A DNA stretch of 42,459 nucleotides from Amycolatopsis regifaucium (GCF_001613935.1 NZ_LQCI01000020.1:1-42459), one strand, 5' to 3'; shown: positions 1 to 8,438, counted from the stretch's first letter. Numbers and translations: made by a program. The notes: a model not told the origin generated them from the letters alone.

Positions 1-69
1 GCCCGCTGCAGCACCCACCGCGTCACCACCCTCACCAAAGCCATCCTCACCCTCGAACAAACACGATGA
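1..69 (+). CDS. C-terminal end of an unidentified protein (truncated by window edge)
   Basis: Frame 1 is open from the first base and ends at a TGA at 67-69, giving 22 residues ending LTLEQTR. Nearly every codon ends in C, as in true genes of this genome, and the stop lies right at a palindrome separating it from the convergent gene at 115-3492. The tail resembles the C-termini of some transposases in my recollection, but 22 residues cannot establish a family. Identity is unknown. Confidence 0.45.
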   Translation, partial: ARCSTHRVTTLTKAILTLEQTR

Positions 70-113
70 AAAAGGCTCATTGCAAATTTTGCTATGAAGG
101 GGCCTTTCATTGC
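65..113. repeat. Imperfect palindromic repeat, family B copy 1
   Basis: The right arm at 91-113 (GCTATGAAGGGGCCTTTCATTGC in parts: ATGAAGGGG, CCTTTCATTGC) is nearly identical to an arm of the perfect hairpin at 11806-11858. The loop AAATTTT (84-90) also resembles that copy's GAATTTT. The left arm (65-83) has drifted, so pairing is broken by mismatches and a bulge. It sits between two convergent genes and probably serves or served as a bidirectional terminator. Confidence 0.7.
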
Positions 114-114
114 A

Positions 115-3100
115 CTAGCGGACGGTGACCGACAAGCTCCGCGTCACCCCGTTGACGGTGACCGAAAGCCGCGCCACCCCCGGCCGCAGCGCGGTCAGGA
201 CCCCGGTCCCCGGGTCGAAGGACACGACGTCCCACGGCATCGCGGGCCGGAACCCGTCGGCGACGTGGGTGCCCCAGCCGCCCTCCCAGTCCGCGCTGAC
301 CGGGTACGACACCGGAACCTGACGCGTTCCCTGCGTCACCACCGCCCGGACGTCCGCCTTCTCCCCGCTTCCCAGCGACGAGGGCCCCGAAAGCGTGAGC
401 GCGTCGACGTTCGGCCGCGTCTCGAACCGCACCGGCTGTGCCTTGTCCCCCGGCTCGAACCGGACCATCGTCCAGCCGACGAACCCGCCGTCACCGGGCG
501 CGGCCGCGGGTGACTTCCCGGAGTTGCCGTTCACCAGATACGGCACGCCGTCCACCCGCGACAGGCTGAACACGCCCGCGTGCGAAGCGATCGCGGCCGC
601 CTGCTTCCCCGATTCGCGCTCGAACGCGGTCAGCCAGCCGGTCAGCATCGCGGCCTCCTTGCGGTCGGCCAGTTGCGAATTCCCGGCGGGGCTCGGGTCC
701 TTGACCGGGTGGTGCATCGCGACGGCCACCCCGCGGATCCCCCTGTCGGCCTTCGCGCCGTCCAGCGCCTCGCGCAGCAGCCGGATCTGGTCGAACCCGC
801 CCGCGCGCAGGGAACCGCGGGAAGAGTCCAGCAGTACCAGGCGGATCCCGGCGACGTCGACGACGCGATGGGTCCGCCCGAACGCCGCCTGGAACTCCGT
901 GAGCCCGTGCCCGCCGTCGGCTTCGTGGTTGCCGGGGACGTAGTACCAGGGTGCCTTGCCGACCAGTTCCGCGTCGATGATCGAGCGGGCCAGCGCGAAG
1001 TCGGCGGCCGTGCCGCGGTCGACGAAGTCGCCGTTGATCAGCACGAGATCCGGTTTCGCCGCCACCGCCTCGCGCAGCGCGCGCCGGGCCTGGGCGACCA
1101 GCGGGCCGTCCGGGGCGTCGGCGGTGAACTGGGCGTCGCCGACCACGGCGATCCGCAGGCCGCCGGTCGCGGTGCCGTCGGTGATCAGCGCCGGGTCACG
1201 CGGCGCCGGATCGGCCGGGACGCTCGCCGCGGGCGCGACCTCGAAGGTGAGGTCGTCGAAAACCAGCCGTCCTTCGTATTGCTGGTCCGGAACGTTCTCG
1301 ACGGCGTAGAACTTCGTCAGCCGCTGCCCGTCGGGAAGACCCGCCGGGACCGCTGCCTTGACGTAGCGCCAGCCCGTCCAGTCCACACTCAGCGACAGGT
1401 CCACAATGGACGGAACGTTGGCCGCGTCGCGGAGTTCCGCCCGTAGCCAGGCGCCCTTCGCGTCGCCGTTGACCCACAACCCGATCCGCTGGGTGCCGGG
1501 CGGCAGCGTTATCGGCGCCGCCGAGTTGACGTAGGCCGCGCGCGTGGCGTTGGTCCCGTTCAGCCGGTAGTCCAGCGCCAGCCCGCGCCCGCCCTCACGG
1601 CCGGGAGCCTCGGACAGCGCGGCGCCGACGACGGCGGGGAAGACACTGGCCGTCCAGCCCGCCGGACCGTCCAAAGCCGCCGCCACGCGGGAGTCCGTGC
1701 CGACGGACGCCGCCAGATGCGTCGGCTTTCCGCCGACGGTGGCCGTGATCGCCGAAGCGCCCGACGCCTTCAACGCGGTGACCGCGAATCCGTCGTCCGA
1801 CGGCTCGATCCGCACCACCGCGGGGTCGTAGTCGAGTTTGACGTCGTCGGGCTCGATCCATGTGCCGTAGCCGTCGGCGTCGTAGCCGTAGACCTTGAAC
1901 GTGCTCCGCGCGCCCTCCCCCGACAACGCGACCTGCTCGGTGCTGGTGCCCAGCCGGACGGGTGGACCGAGCACGTTCAGCGTGGTCTTGCCCTGGACGC
2001 CGCCGCGCTTGGCGTAGACCTCGACGTTCGCGGGCGCGTCCGGCCGGAGCCGGTCGGCGTGCGCGGTGAAGACGCCGTCGGTCACGGTGCCGCGGAAGGG
2101 ATTCATGCTGTGCCAGCGGGCTTCGCCGTCGACGGCGGCGCCGGTCTCGTCATGGCCTCCGGCGACGAGCTTCCGCGTCAGCCCGGAAAGTACGCGCGCC
2201 GCGTCGGCGGTGTCCTGCGCGGGACGGGGCGAAAACCCGCTCAGCCGACCGCTGCCGGGCACCGTGGCGACGCCGATGCCGTTGGGCACCAGACGTTCCC
2301 CGCCGTCCGACGGCGAATTGCGCACCAGCGGTGCCTTCTCGCCTTCCTCTCGGACGAGCATGGTCGAAGAACCGCCGCCGTCGAGGTTGATGGCGTCGTC
2401 CGCGCCGAGCGACTTCAGATGGCGGGCGAGTTCCAGTTCCGTCATGCCGCGGCTGTCGGCCTGACGGCCGTCGACCGTGGCCAGCCACATCTTCGTGCCG
2501 TCGGCGGAGAACCCGACCGCGGTCCGGGGGTGCATGGCGACGTTGTCGACCGGCTGGATCGCGCCATCACGCACCAGGACGACGTTGCCACCGACCGACA
2601 CGGACAGCTTGCCCGCGTCGCTTTTCGGCGCGTAGGCGACGCCCACCCGGTCGCCGGTCTTCAAGGCGGACAACGTGTCCACGCCGCCATCACGGGCGAG
2701 CAGGACGGTGGCGCCCGCCGCGATCGGACCGTCCGCGGGCTGCGGACGCACCCGCGTGACGACGCCGTCGGAAACCTCGACCTCGATGACGCGCCGGGCC
2801 CCGGCGACCGAGGTCCGTCGCGAAGACGCGCCCCACAGCGGCGTGTAGACGCCGATCGCGTCGCCGCTCAGCACCGGGCTGTTGAAGTTCGACGCGGGGA
2901 CGACGCGGCCATCGGGCAAGGTGACGGACGCGTCGAGGAAGACCTCCGCGAGGCGCGCCTTGCCTTCCTCGGTGATCGACGCGGTCAGGTTGTGCCCGCG
3001 CGCGGGCGCCGTCTGGAGTTTCCCGGCGTCGATGCCGACGCCGATCGGGGCGCCGCTGGCGTTGATGTCGAAGAAGTCGCCGTTCACCCCGGCGACCGCG

Positions 3101-3492
3101 CCACTCCTGGCGACCTGCTGCGAAAGCGGCGTCCGCGCGGAAACCGTGCCAGGGCTGAGATAAGTCGGTTTGAGGGTCTTGCTGGTGAGTTCGACGGCGA
3201 GGGTGTCGCCGCGGATCCAGCCCGCCGGGTCGTACCGGTCGAACTCGGTGAGGCTCAGCCCCGGTGCCACGCGCGAAGTCGCGCTGGTGGTGACGAGACC
3301 GTCGTCGGGCGCGGCCACGGCGTACGCGGACGGGCCCTCTTTCGCCGAGGACGCCGCCGGGGCGGCTTCGACGGGTGCGGGACCGAGCGGAGCGGCCAAC
3401 GGATCGGCGGACACCGGCGCGGCGATCAGCGATCCGGGTAGCAGCAGGGCAGCGAGCAACAACAGGCGTGATTTTCTCACGAAGTACCCCAC
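115..3492 (-). CDS. Secreted phosphodiester glycosidase (NAGPA-type) fused to a calcineurin-like metallophosphoesterase
   Basis: A 1125-residue exported protein. Residues 1-29 form a signal peptide (KSR, then a Leu/Ala-rich core, cleavage near PVSA). Residues about 130-412 match the phosphodiester glycosidase (NAGPA) family, with GVNGDFFD and the NLDGGGSSTM motif. Residues 420-600 look like Ig/Big-type folds and 600-755 like a jelly-roll carbohydrate-binding module. Residues 778-1000 are a metallophosphoesterase with GDAQ, NGDFVD, PGNHE and MHHP; a further Ig-like domain closes the protein. The final metal motif, normally GHxH, reads SHAG here, so catalysis by this domain may be altered. A likely role is hydrolysis of sugar-phosphodiesters in cell-wall polymers or teichoic-like material; this is inferred. 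The GTG at 3492 has no clear ribosome site. A GTG at 3480, preceded by GGGG and starting VRKSR, is an equally good start. A PHO-box-like repeat lies upstream. Confidence 0.85.
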   Translation of the reverse strand: MGYFVRKSRLLLLAALLLPGSLIAAPVSADPLAAPLGPAPVEAAPAASSAKEGPSAYAVAAPDDGLVTTSATSRVAPGLSLTEFDRYDPAGWIRGDTLAVELTSKTLKPTYLSPGTVSARTPLSQQVARSGAVAGVNGDFFDINASGAPIGVGIDAGKLQTAPARGHNLTASITEEGKARLAEVFLDASVTLPDGRVVPASNFNSPVLSGDAIGVYTPLWGASSRRTSVAGARRVIEVEVSDGVVTRVRPQPADGPIAAGATVLLARDGGVDTLSALKTGDRVGVAYAPKSDAGKLSVSVGGNVVLVRDGAIQPVDNVAMHPRTAVGFSADGTKMWLATVDGRQADSRGMTELELARHLKSLGADDAINLDGGGSSTMLVREEGEKAPLVRNSPSDGGERLVPNGIGVATVPGSGRLSGFSPRPAQDTADAARVLSGLTRKLVAGGHDETGAAVDGEARWHSMNPFRGTVTDGVFTAHADRLRPDAPANVEVYAKRGGVQGKTTLNVLGPPVRLGTSTEQVALSGEGARSTFKVYGYDADGYGTWIEPDDVKLDYDPAVVRIEPSDDGFAVTALKASGASAITATVGGKPTHLAASVGTDSRVAAALDGPAGWTASVFPAVVGAALSEAPGREGGRGLALDYRLNGTNATRAAYVNSAAPITLPPGTQRIGLWVNGDAKGAWLRAELRDAANVPSIVDLSLSVDWTGWRYVKAAVPAGLPDGQRLTKFYAVENVPDQQYEGRLVFDDLTFEVAPAASVPADPAPRDPALITDGTATGGLRIAVVGDAQFTADAPDGPLVAQARRALREAVAAKPDLVLINGDFVDRGTAADFALARSIIDAELVGKAPWYYVPGNHEADGGHGLTEFQAAFGRTHRVVDVAGIRLVLLDSSRGSLRAGGFDQIRLLREALDGAKADRGIRGVAVAMHHPVKDPSPAGNSQLADRKEAAMLTGWLTAFERESGKQAAAIASHAGVFSLSRVDGVPYLVNGNSGKSPAAAPGDGGFVGWTMVRFEPGDKAQPVRFETRPNVDALTLSGPSSLGSGEKADVRAVVTQGTRQVPVSYPVSADWEGGWGTHVADGFRPAMPWDVVSFDPGTGVLTALRPGVARLSVTVNGVTRSLSVTVR

Positions 3493-3539
3493 GATCGAGT
3501 GAGAGTCGGCTCAGCTCAGCACAGCGGACGCGAGCCGCC

Positions 3540-3572
3540 AGGAGAAGACCCGGAGGTGAACGTGAACCGAAC
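3540..3572 (-). promoter_or_regulatory. Candidate PhoP (PHO) box, three 11-nt direct repeat units
   Basis: Read on the minus strand, three consecutive 11-nt units begin GTTCGGT, GTTCACC and GGTCTTC. The central unit fits 10 of 11 positions of the Streptomyces PhoP direct-repeat consensus as I recall it (G-G/T-TCAYYYR-G/C-G); the outer two are weaker. The box lies about 48 nt upstream of the secreted phosphodiester glycosidase/phosphatase gene, a plausible phosphate-starvation target. Confidence 0.45.
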
Positions 3573-3590
3573 GGCGTAGGGCGCTGAAGG

Positions 3591-4334
3591 TCAGGGCGTT
3601 AGAGGGCCGGCGAGGAAGGTCTCGGCCGCCGCGACGTCGCCGGTGATCTTCAGCCCCGATTCGGCGAGACCGACCCGCTGCCACAGCAGGAGGTCCAGTC
3701 CTTCGGCAGGCCCTTCGACGACGGCACCCGCGGTCTCGGCGGGATCGGCCGTTCGCGAACCGGGGACCTCACCTTCGCCCGGCGGTGTGATCAACCAGGC
3801 GTGTCCGGTGTCGGAGGTCTTCAGCAGCACCGGAACGGTGACCGCGGGCGGGGTGTGCCAGCGCTTCACCTTCGGCAGCATGCCGAGGAGGACCTCGTCC
3901 GCGCCATCGGCGGCGAGGTACGGGTCGAGGATGTATTCGGTTCCGGTCGCGCGGTGCGCGTCGAGCAGGTGCACCGCGGTCTCGTGAACCTGGCGGCGGA
4001 ACCAGAAGGCCTTGGTCTTGGCCACGGCGGTGAAATTCCAGGCGCCGTCTTCCGGCGTCGCTTCGAGCAAGGCCTCGATCAAACCGCCCGCGGCCGCGCG
4101 GTACCAGGCGGCGAGATCCTCGTCCGGTTCGGTTTCGAAATCCTGCCGGGCGGGTTCACCGGTGCGCACGATCCCGGCCGCCCAGCGGTGGACGTTGCCG
4201 AGGTGGACGACGAGGTCACGCAGGTTCCAGTCGCCGCAGCACGGCACGGACGCCGCGTGGTCCCCGGTGCGCGCGATCTCCGCGAAACCGGTGGTGAGTT
4301 CCCGCAGTCGTGCCAGGTACTCGTCCGGTGTCAT
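3591..4334 (-). CDS. Maleylpyruvate-isomerase-family (MDMPI/DinB-fold) mycothiol-dependent protein
   Basis: A 247-residue protein starting MTPDEYL. The N-terminal half is an MDMPI_N/DinB-like four-helix bundle: residues about 10-140 carry the typical CGDWNLRDLVVHLGNVHRW segment and the later VHETAVHLLDAH, which supply metal-ligand histidines in this family. The C-terminal third resembles the MDMPI_C/SCP2-like domain. Family members are cytosolic and use mycothiol in isomerase or S-transfer reactions; the substrate here is unknown. ATG 4334 is chosen because it follows a G-rich ribosome site (GGGGGTGG) and matches the family's start; an upstream in-frame extension to 4382 would run into the ndk terminator. 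It follows ndk in the same direction. Confidence 0.75.
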   Translation of the reverse strand: MTPDEYLARLRELTTGFAEIARTGDHAASVPCCGDWNLRDLVVHLGNVHRWAAGIVRTGEPARQDFETEPDEDLAAWYRAAAGGLIEALLEATPEDGAWNFTAVAKTKAFWFRRQVHETAVHLLDAHRATGTEYILDPYLAADGADEVLLGMLPKVKRWHTPPAVTVPVLLKTSDTGHAWLITPPGEGEVPGSRTADPAETAGAVVEGPAEGLDLLLWQRVGLAESGLKITGDVAAAETFLAGPLTP

Positions 4335-4350
4335 CGACCACCCCCAGATC

Positions 4351-4383
4351 CGTGGGTGGCGCGGTCTTCCCGCGCCACCCACG
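4351..4383 (-). terminator. Hairpin terminator of ndk
   Basis: A perfect 14-bp stem (4351-4364 with 4370-4383) and 5-nt loop begin seven bases after the ndk stop codon. There is no U-run, as is common in high-GC actinobacteria. It separates ndk from the MDMPI-like gene. Confidence 0.7.
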
Positions 4384-4389
4384 AGTGTG

Positions 4390-4800
4390 TCAGACCTCGG
4401 GGAACCAGAGCTTGAGCTCGCGCTCGGCCGACTCCGGGGAGTCCGAGCCGTGCACCAGGTTGTACTGGGTCTCCAGCGCGAAGTCGCCGCGCAGGGTGCC
4501 CGGCGTGGCCTTCTCGACCGGGTCGGTGCCGCCGGCGAGCTGACGGAAGGCGGCGATGGCGCGCGGCCCCTCGACGGCGATCGCGACCAGCGGGCCCGAG
4601 GTGATGAACTCGAGGAGATCGCCGAAGAACGGGCGCTCCTTGTGCTCGGCGTAGTGCTCCTCGGCGACCGAGCGCTCCACGGTGCGCAGTTCGAGGGCGG
4701 CGAGCTTCAGGCCCTTGCGCTCGATGCGCGAGATGACCTCGCCGACGAGGCCGCGCGCGACGCCATCGGGCTTGACGAGGACCAGCGTGCGTTCAGTCAC
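4390..4800 (-). CDS. ndk: Nucleoside diphosphate kinase
   Basis: A 136-residue cytosolic enzyme that transfers the gamma-phosphate of ATP to nucleoside diphosphates through a phosphohistidine. The length is normal for the bacterial family. The N-terminus ERTLVLVKPDG and the active-site motif NLVHGSDS, with the phosphorylated His at residue 117, are diagnostic. The start is GTG at 4800, preceded by AAGGAG with 10 nt spacing. In related genomes ndk follows folC and DUF4233; here about 3.2 kb encoding two phosphatases plus a gene fragment has been inserted between them. Confidence 0.96.
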   Translation of the reverse strand: MTERTLVLVKPDGVARGLVGEVISRIERKGLKLAALELRTVERSVAEEHYAEHKERPFFGDLLEFITSGPLVAIAVEGPRAIAAFRQLAGGTDPVEKATPGTLRGDFALETQYNLVHGSDSPESAERELKLWFPEV

Positions 4801-4964
4801 GACGGTATTTCTCCTTGGGTGGGTTTCGTGCTATTCGCCCGGAGCCTACTGGGTGCTGCGCCACTCACTTCAGGTCGGACCAGGGAATGCCTTCGATGCG
4901 CTCGGGGTGCGCCTCGCCCCGCTCGCCGAGCGCGGCCATCGCGGTATTGAGCGCTCTGCGGTCA

Positions 4965-5150
4965 CGCGGACGCGAAGCCGAGACCCTCCTGCCGTACGCC
5001 ACCAAATGGTTCGAGCCGATCATCTCGGTGCTTCCGATGTACGCCAAGGAAATCGACAGCGGCGACTACTCGGATCCCGCGGCCTCGGTGGACCTCTTCC
5101 ACACCGGCGCCGCCGACCTCGCCGTCTTGACGGAACTGCTCAGCGTTGGG
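4965..5150 (+). pseudogene. Fragment resembling the C-terminal domain of an imine-reductase/6PGDH-like oxidoreductase
   Basis: The 339-nt gap between ndk and phoD contains no complete gene. One plus-strand frame reads LLPYATKWFEPIISVLPMY, then AKEIDSGDYSDP and SVDLFHTGAADLAVLTELL. This resembles the helical C-terminal dimerisation domain of NAD(P)-dependent imine-reductase-like proteins, as recalled without a search. The Rossmann half (GxGxxG) is absent and the frame upstream does not continue as related sequence. The fragment runs into the convergent phoD 3' end, overlapping its stop codon. I read it as a gene relic left when the ndk-DUF4233 interval was rearranged. Confidence 0.4.
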
Positions 5151-6711
5151 GCTGAAGGGTCTTCGACCACAGCGAAGCGCCCGTAGCGTCCCTCAAGTCC
5201 ACAGTGAGCGCACCGCTCCGTCCGTCGATGTTCACCTCGCCGAAGTGCTGGAACCCGTCGGCGGGCGACGTGTTCGCGGCGGGCGGGGCGTGCACGAAGA
5301 CGGCCTCCGGCCCGAAGGTCGGGTCGAGCGTGTTCGGGCCGAACGCACCGGCGTTGAGCGGACCGGAGACGAACTCCCAGAACGGGTCGAAATCGGTGAA
5401 CGACGCGCGATCCGGCGAGTAGTGGTGCGCCGCGGTGTAGTGCACGTCCGCGGTCAACCAGACGACGTTGCGTACCTTGCGCCGCGAGATCTCCCGCAGC
5501 ACCCAGGCGAGTTCGGTCTCGCGGCCGCCGGGGGCGCCGGGCAGGCCGTTCGCGACGCCCTCGATGCCCTTGCCGTCCGGGACGGTCAATCCGATCGGAA
5601 GGTCGGCCTGGACGATCTTCCAGGTGGCCGTGCTGCGGTCGAGCGCGTCGACGAGCCAGCGCGCCTGGCGCTCGCCGAGGATCCGGCCGGGTTTGGTCTG
5701 GTCGGCGACGTTGGCGTCCTTGTAGGTCCGCATGTCCAGGACGAAGATCTCGGCGCGGGAACCGTGGCGGAAGTTGCGGTAGACCCGGCCGTCGACCGCC
5801 TGGCGCCGGTCGATCGGATGCCATTCGTGGAACGCCTGGAACGCGCGGGCGGCGAGCACGTCGACGCGTTTCTCGGTGTATTCGGGACGGTCGTCGAGGA
5901 TTTCCCCCGGATACCAATTGTTGACTACTTCGTGGTCGTCCCACTGCACATAGGCGGGAACGTCCGCGGTGAACCGCTTGAGGTTGTCGTCGAGGAGGTT
6001 GTAGGCGAACTGACCGCGGTACTCGTCGAGCGTCTCGGCGACCTTCGCCTTCTCCGGCGTGACGATGTTGCGCCATACGCGGCCACCAGGGAGCGCGACG
6101 GTCTCGGTGAGCGGCGCGTCGGCGTACACCGTGTCGCCGCAGTGCAGGAACAGGTCCGGACGGCGGTCGGCCATCGCGCGATAGATCGTCATCCCGCCGC
6201 GTTCGGGGTTGATCCCCCAGTTCTGCCCGGCGACGTCGCCGGACCACACCAGGCGGACGTCCGAGCGGCCGACCGGCGCGGTGGCGAACCGGCCGGTGAC
6301 CGGTTCGCTGCACGCGCGTCCGTCGAGGGCTTCGGCGGTCACACGGTAGTGGACCTCGGTCCCCGGTGCGAGCCCGGCGACGCGGACCTTGCCCGTGCCA
6401 CCGGTGTCCGGGCTCATCACCGGCCCGCGCACACGGCGCGTGTGGCGGAAGGAGGAATCCCTGGAGATCTCGACGATCAGCCGCGAAGGCCGGTCGGCGC
6501 GAGACCAGACGATGCCGGAGCCGGTGGTGATGTCGCCGGATTGGACGCCGTGGGTCAGCACCGGGCGATCGCCGCGGATCAGCGGGGTTCCGGTGGCGCT
6601 CGCGGTGGCCGCCGCGGCCGTCGCGGGCAGGAGCAGTCCGCCCGCGACGGCCCCGGCGCCGGTGAGACCGGCTTTGAGCAGCGCGCGACGATTGTGGCGG
6701 GTTGCGGTCAT
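5140..6711 (-). CDS. phoD: PhoD-type alkaline phosphatase/phosphodiesterase, Tat-exported
   Basis: A 523-residue protein with a twin-arginine leader (HNRRALLKAGLTGAG followed by an Ala-rich core, residues 1-40). Residues about 45-145 form the fibronectin-like PhoD N-terminal domain (HGVQSGDITTGSGIVWSRAD). Residues about 150-500 are the catalytic PhoD domain with HCGDTVYAD, QWDDHEVVNNWYPGE, the LDMRTYKD region and TADVHYTAAHHYSPDRA. Family members hydrolyse phosphomono- and diesters outside the cell using Fe/Ca centres and are usually part of the phosphate-starvation response. It starts at ATG 6711 and lies 71 bp downstream of the metallophosphatase gene at 6783-7796, probably co-transcribed. 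I see no convincing PHO box directly upstream. Confidence 0.9.
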   Translation of the reverse strand: MTATRHNRRALLKAGLTGAGAVAGGLLLPATAAAATASATGTPLIRGDRPVLTHGVQSGDITTGSGIVWSRADRPSRLIVEISRDSSFRHTRRVRGPVMSPDTGGTGKVRVAGLAPGTEVHYRVTAEALDGRACSEPVTGRFATAPVGRSDVRLVWSGDVAGQNWGINPERGGMTIYRAMADRRPDLFLHCGDTVYADAPLTETVALPGGRVWRNIVTPEKAKVAETLDEYRGQFAYNLLDDNLKRFTADVPAYVQWDDHEVVNNWYPGEILDDRPEYTEKRVDVLAARAFQAFHEWHPIDRRQAVDGRVYRNFRHGSRAEIFVLDMRTYKDANVADQTKPGRILGERQARWLVDALDRSTATWKIVQADLPIGLTVPDGKGIEGVANGLPGAPGGRETELAWVLREISRRKVRNVVWLTADVHYTAAHHYSPDRASFTDFDPFWEFVSGPLNAGAFGPNTLDPTFGPEAVFVHAPPAANTSPADGFQHFGEVNIDGRSGALTVDLRDATGASLWSKTLQPQR

Positions 6712-6782
6712 GGCGCGGTTCTATCCCGTGGTGACGGCCGACGGGCCAACGGCGGTTTGCGCGGCGATGAACGAGTGGGCCA

Positions 6783-7796
6783 TCAGAGGCTGTCCCGCAG
6801 CGGCACGGTGATCTGCTTGAGCCAGGTTCCGGTGGTGAAGTCGCGTGCCTTGATCACGACGGCGCGGTGGTACACCTCGATCTGGAGACCCTGGTTGAAG
6901 CCGCCGCCCAAAGATTTCTCGCCGCCCTTGCCGTCGTCCACCCAGCCGGTCTGCACGGCGCCGGTGTTGACCACCGTGAAGCCTTCGAGGTTGCCGCTGC
7001 CCGGAACGACCCGGCGGGTCACCCAGTCGGACAGGGTGAGGTCCCAATGGGTGTGCCCGGAGAACAGGAACACGTCGCGGTATTTGCCGAGAATAGCCAG
7101 CAGCCGGTCGGCCTGGAGGTAGTCGTTGAGGTAGAGCTTGTTGCGGGTGCCGGACACGGTGTTCGGCAACGGGTGATGGGTCAGCACCATCACCGGTTTG
7201 CGCCGGCGGTCCCAGTAGGCCAGCCGTTGTTCCAGCCACGCGAATTGCCGGTCGCTGAGCCACACCTCGTCCCACAGCTTCGGGTCGTGGTATTTGGCGT
7301 AGCGCTCGGTTCCGAGGCACAACACCGGAACCCCGCCGAACGACGTCTCCGAATAGACCGTGTTGCGCCCGGCGAAGTTGTAGAAACTGCGGAACAGCGA
7401 GTCCTCGGTAGTGCCGTTGGGCCAGCTCTCCTGAGCGAGCGTGTCGGGGTCCCGCCACTTCGGCACGTAGAACTCGTGGTTGCCGATGGCCCAGGCCACG
7501 GTTCTCGGATGCGGATGTTTGTCCAGCACCGAGCGCACCTGCGCGTACTCGAAGTCGTAGCCGCGCGGCGTGATGTCGCCCGCCACGCCGAGACCGGCGC
7601 CGTGCGGGTTGGTGGTCTCGATGTCGTCCAGGGCCTTGCCGAAATCGGCCAAGTCGCCCTGGATGTCGCTGATGATGTTGAACCGCACGGCCGGGCCGAG
7701 CGGGCCACGGCCGGGAGTGGCCTCCGCCGGGAGGCTCAGCGCGGCGGTCGCGGCCACCGCGCCACCCGTGGCCAGCATGAACGACCTGCGATCCAT
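6783..7796 (-). CDS. Tat-exported calcineurin-like metallophosphoesterase
   Basis: A 337-residue secreted phosphoesterase. MDRRSFMLATGGAVAATAALSL is a twin-arginine-type leader ending near AEA. The metallophosphoesterase motifs are in order: SDIQGDL (about residue 45), VAGDIT, AIGNHEFY, LTHHPLP and FSGHTHWDL. The first motif carries Gln where the canonical D-x-H has His, a substitution I recall in several exported members. A C-terminal beta-rich region of about 80 residues follows (VNTGAVQTGW and beyond). The substrate is unknown; phosphodiesters or nucleotides are possible. ATG 7796 is used because the Tat leader begins there; the longer in-frame extension overlaps the upstream palindrome. 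It is followed by phoD on the same strand. Confidence 0.85.
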   Translation of the reverse strand: MDRRSFMLATGGAVAATAALSLPAEATPGRGPLGPAVRFNIISDIQGDLADFGKALDDIETTNPHGAGLGVAGDITPRGYDFEYAQVRSVLDKHPHPRTVAWAIGNHEFYVPKWRDPDTLAQESWPNGTTEDSLFRSFYNFAGRNTVYSETSFGGVPVLCLGTERYAKYHDPKLWDEVWLSDRQFAWLEQRLAYWDRRRKPVMVLTHHPLPNTVSGTRNKLYLNDYLQADRLLAILGKYRDVFLFSGHTHWDLTLSDWVTRRVVPGSGNLEGFTVVNTGAVQTGWVDDGKGGEKSLGGGFNQGLQIEVYHRAVVIKARDFTTGTWLKQITVPLRDSL

Positions 7797-7936
7797 CGAA
7801 CACCCACATTCAGTTACGCCGATATGAACGGGGCCAAAGGTAGGATGTTTAAGGTGATCACTGGTGACGTCGCGTGGGCCGGGGCGTGTACGCGTGGGGA
7901 ATTTCGGGGTCCCGGCTGTACCCGGTACTCGGTCGA

Positions 7937-7992
7937 AGTACATGAAGGCCCCCTTCCTTGCGCCTGGCGCAAGAAGGGGGCCTTCATGTACT
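7937..7992. repeat. Long palindromic repeat, family A copy 1
   Basis: The left arm 7937-7964 and right arm 7966-7992 pair over 27 bp with one bulged G and a single-base loop. The core AGTACATGAAGG-CCCCCTTCC-TTGCGCC is shared almost exactly with 33992-34052. It lies 48 nt beyond the DUF4233 stop codon, in the 243-nt interval before the metallophosphatase gene, and likely terminates the folC-DUF4233 transcript. Confidence 0.85.
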
Positions 7993-8039
7993 GGCGGAAG
8001 GTGTGAAGAGAGCCGGGGCGCCGGGCTCAGCCGTAGTGG

Positions 8040-8438
8040 CTACCCGGCCTGCTGCTGCTGACTCGGGAGCGTTCCGGCCGCCATCCGCCGCGCCACGTCC
8101 CGCCGCAGCCACAGCAGCCACAGCCAGATCCCGAGGAAGATCACCCCGAGGATCGCCACGGCGGGCAGCGCGACGAAGAACGCGATCAGCGCGACCTGCA
8201 GCACCAGCACCGCGGGCACCGCCCAGGGCTTCTTCAGGAAACCGCACAGCACGATCAGCGCGACCGCGATCACGATCACCGACCAGCCGGTGAGCGAACC
8301 GACGCCACCGCCGAGTTTCGCCACCACGGGCAGCGCGAGCGCGACGGTGATGCCCTCCATGATCAGGGAACCGGCCATCACGCCGCGGAAGGACTTCATG
8401 GGGTCCTTGGCCGGTGGCTTCGGGGTCTCGTCGCTCAC
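8040..8438 (-). CDS. DUF4233 family membrane protein
   Basis: A 132-residue integral membrane protein with about four hydrophobic segments (residues about 20-45, 48-68, 70-92, 93-112), a cytoplasmic Lys/Pro-rich N-terminus and a Gln-rich C-terminal tail. This family of unknown function is almost always found directly after folC in actinobacteria. Its GTG start overlaps the folC TGA stop (GTGA), with AAGGAG ahead of it inside folC, so the two genes are translationally coupled. Confidence 0.88.
   Translation of the reverse strand: MSDETPKPPAKDPMKSFRGVMAGSLIMEGITVALALPVVAKLGGGVGSLTGWSVIVIAVALIVLCGFLKKPWAVPAVLVLQVALIAFFVALPAVAILGVIFLGIWLWLLWLRRDVARRMAAGTLPSQQQQAG

Noticed and set aside
1717..3441. 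Long plus-strand open frame antisense to the glycosidase/phosphatase gene
   Set aside because: Arg/Asp/Val-rich shadow frame typical of high-GC DNA. The minus strand carries the signal peptide and motifs.
4865..5047. Minus-strand frame of 60 codons ending RIEGIPWSDLK
   Set aside because: It reads somewhat like a small antitoxin tail, but it overlaps the oxidoreductase-like fragment on the other strand, lacks a toxin neighbour and has no ribosome site.
6712..6782. Possible PHO box before phoD (a GTTCATC-like unit)
   Set aside because: Only one unit resembles the consensus; the next 11-nt units do not.
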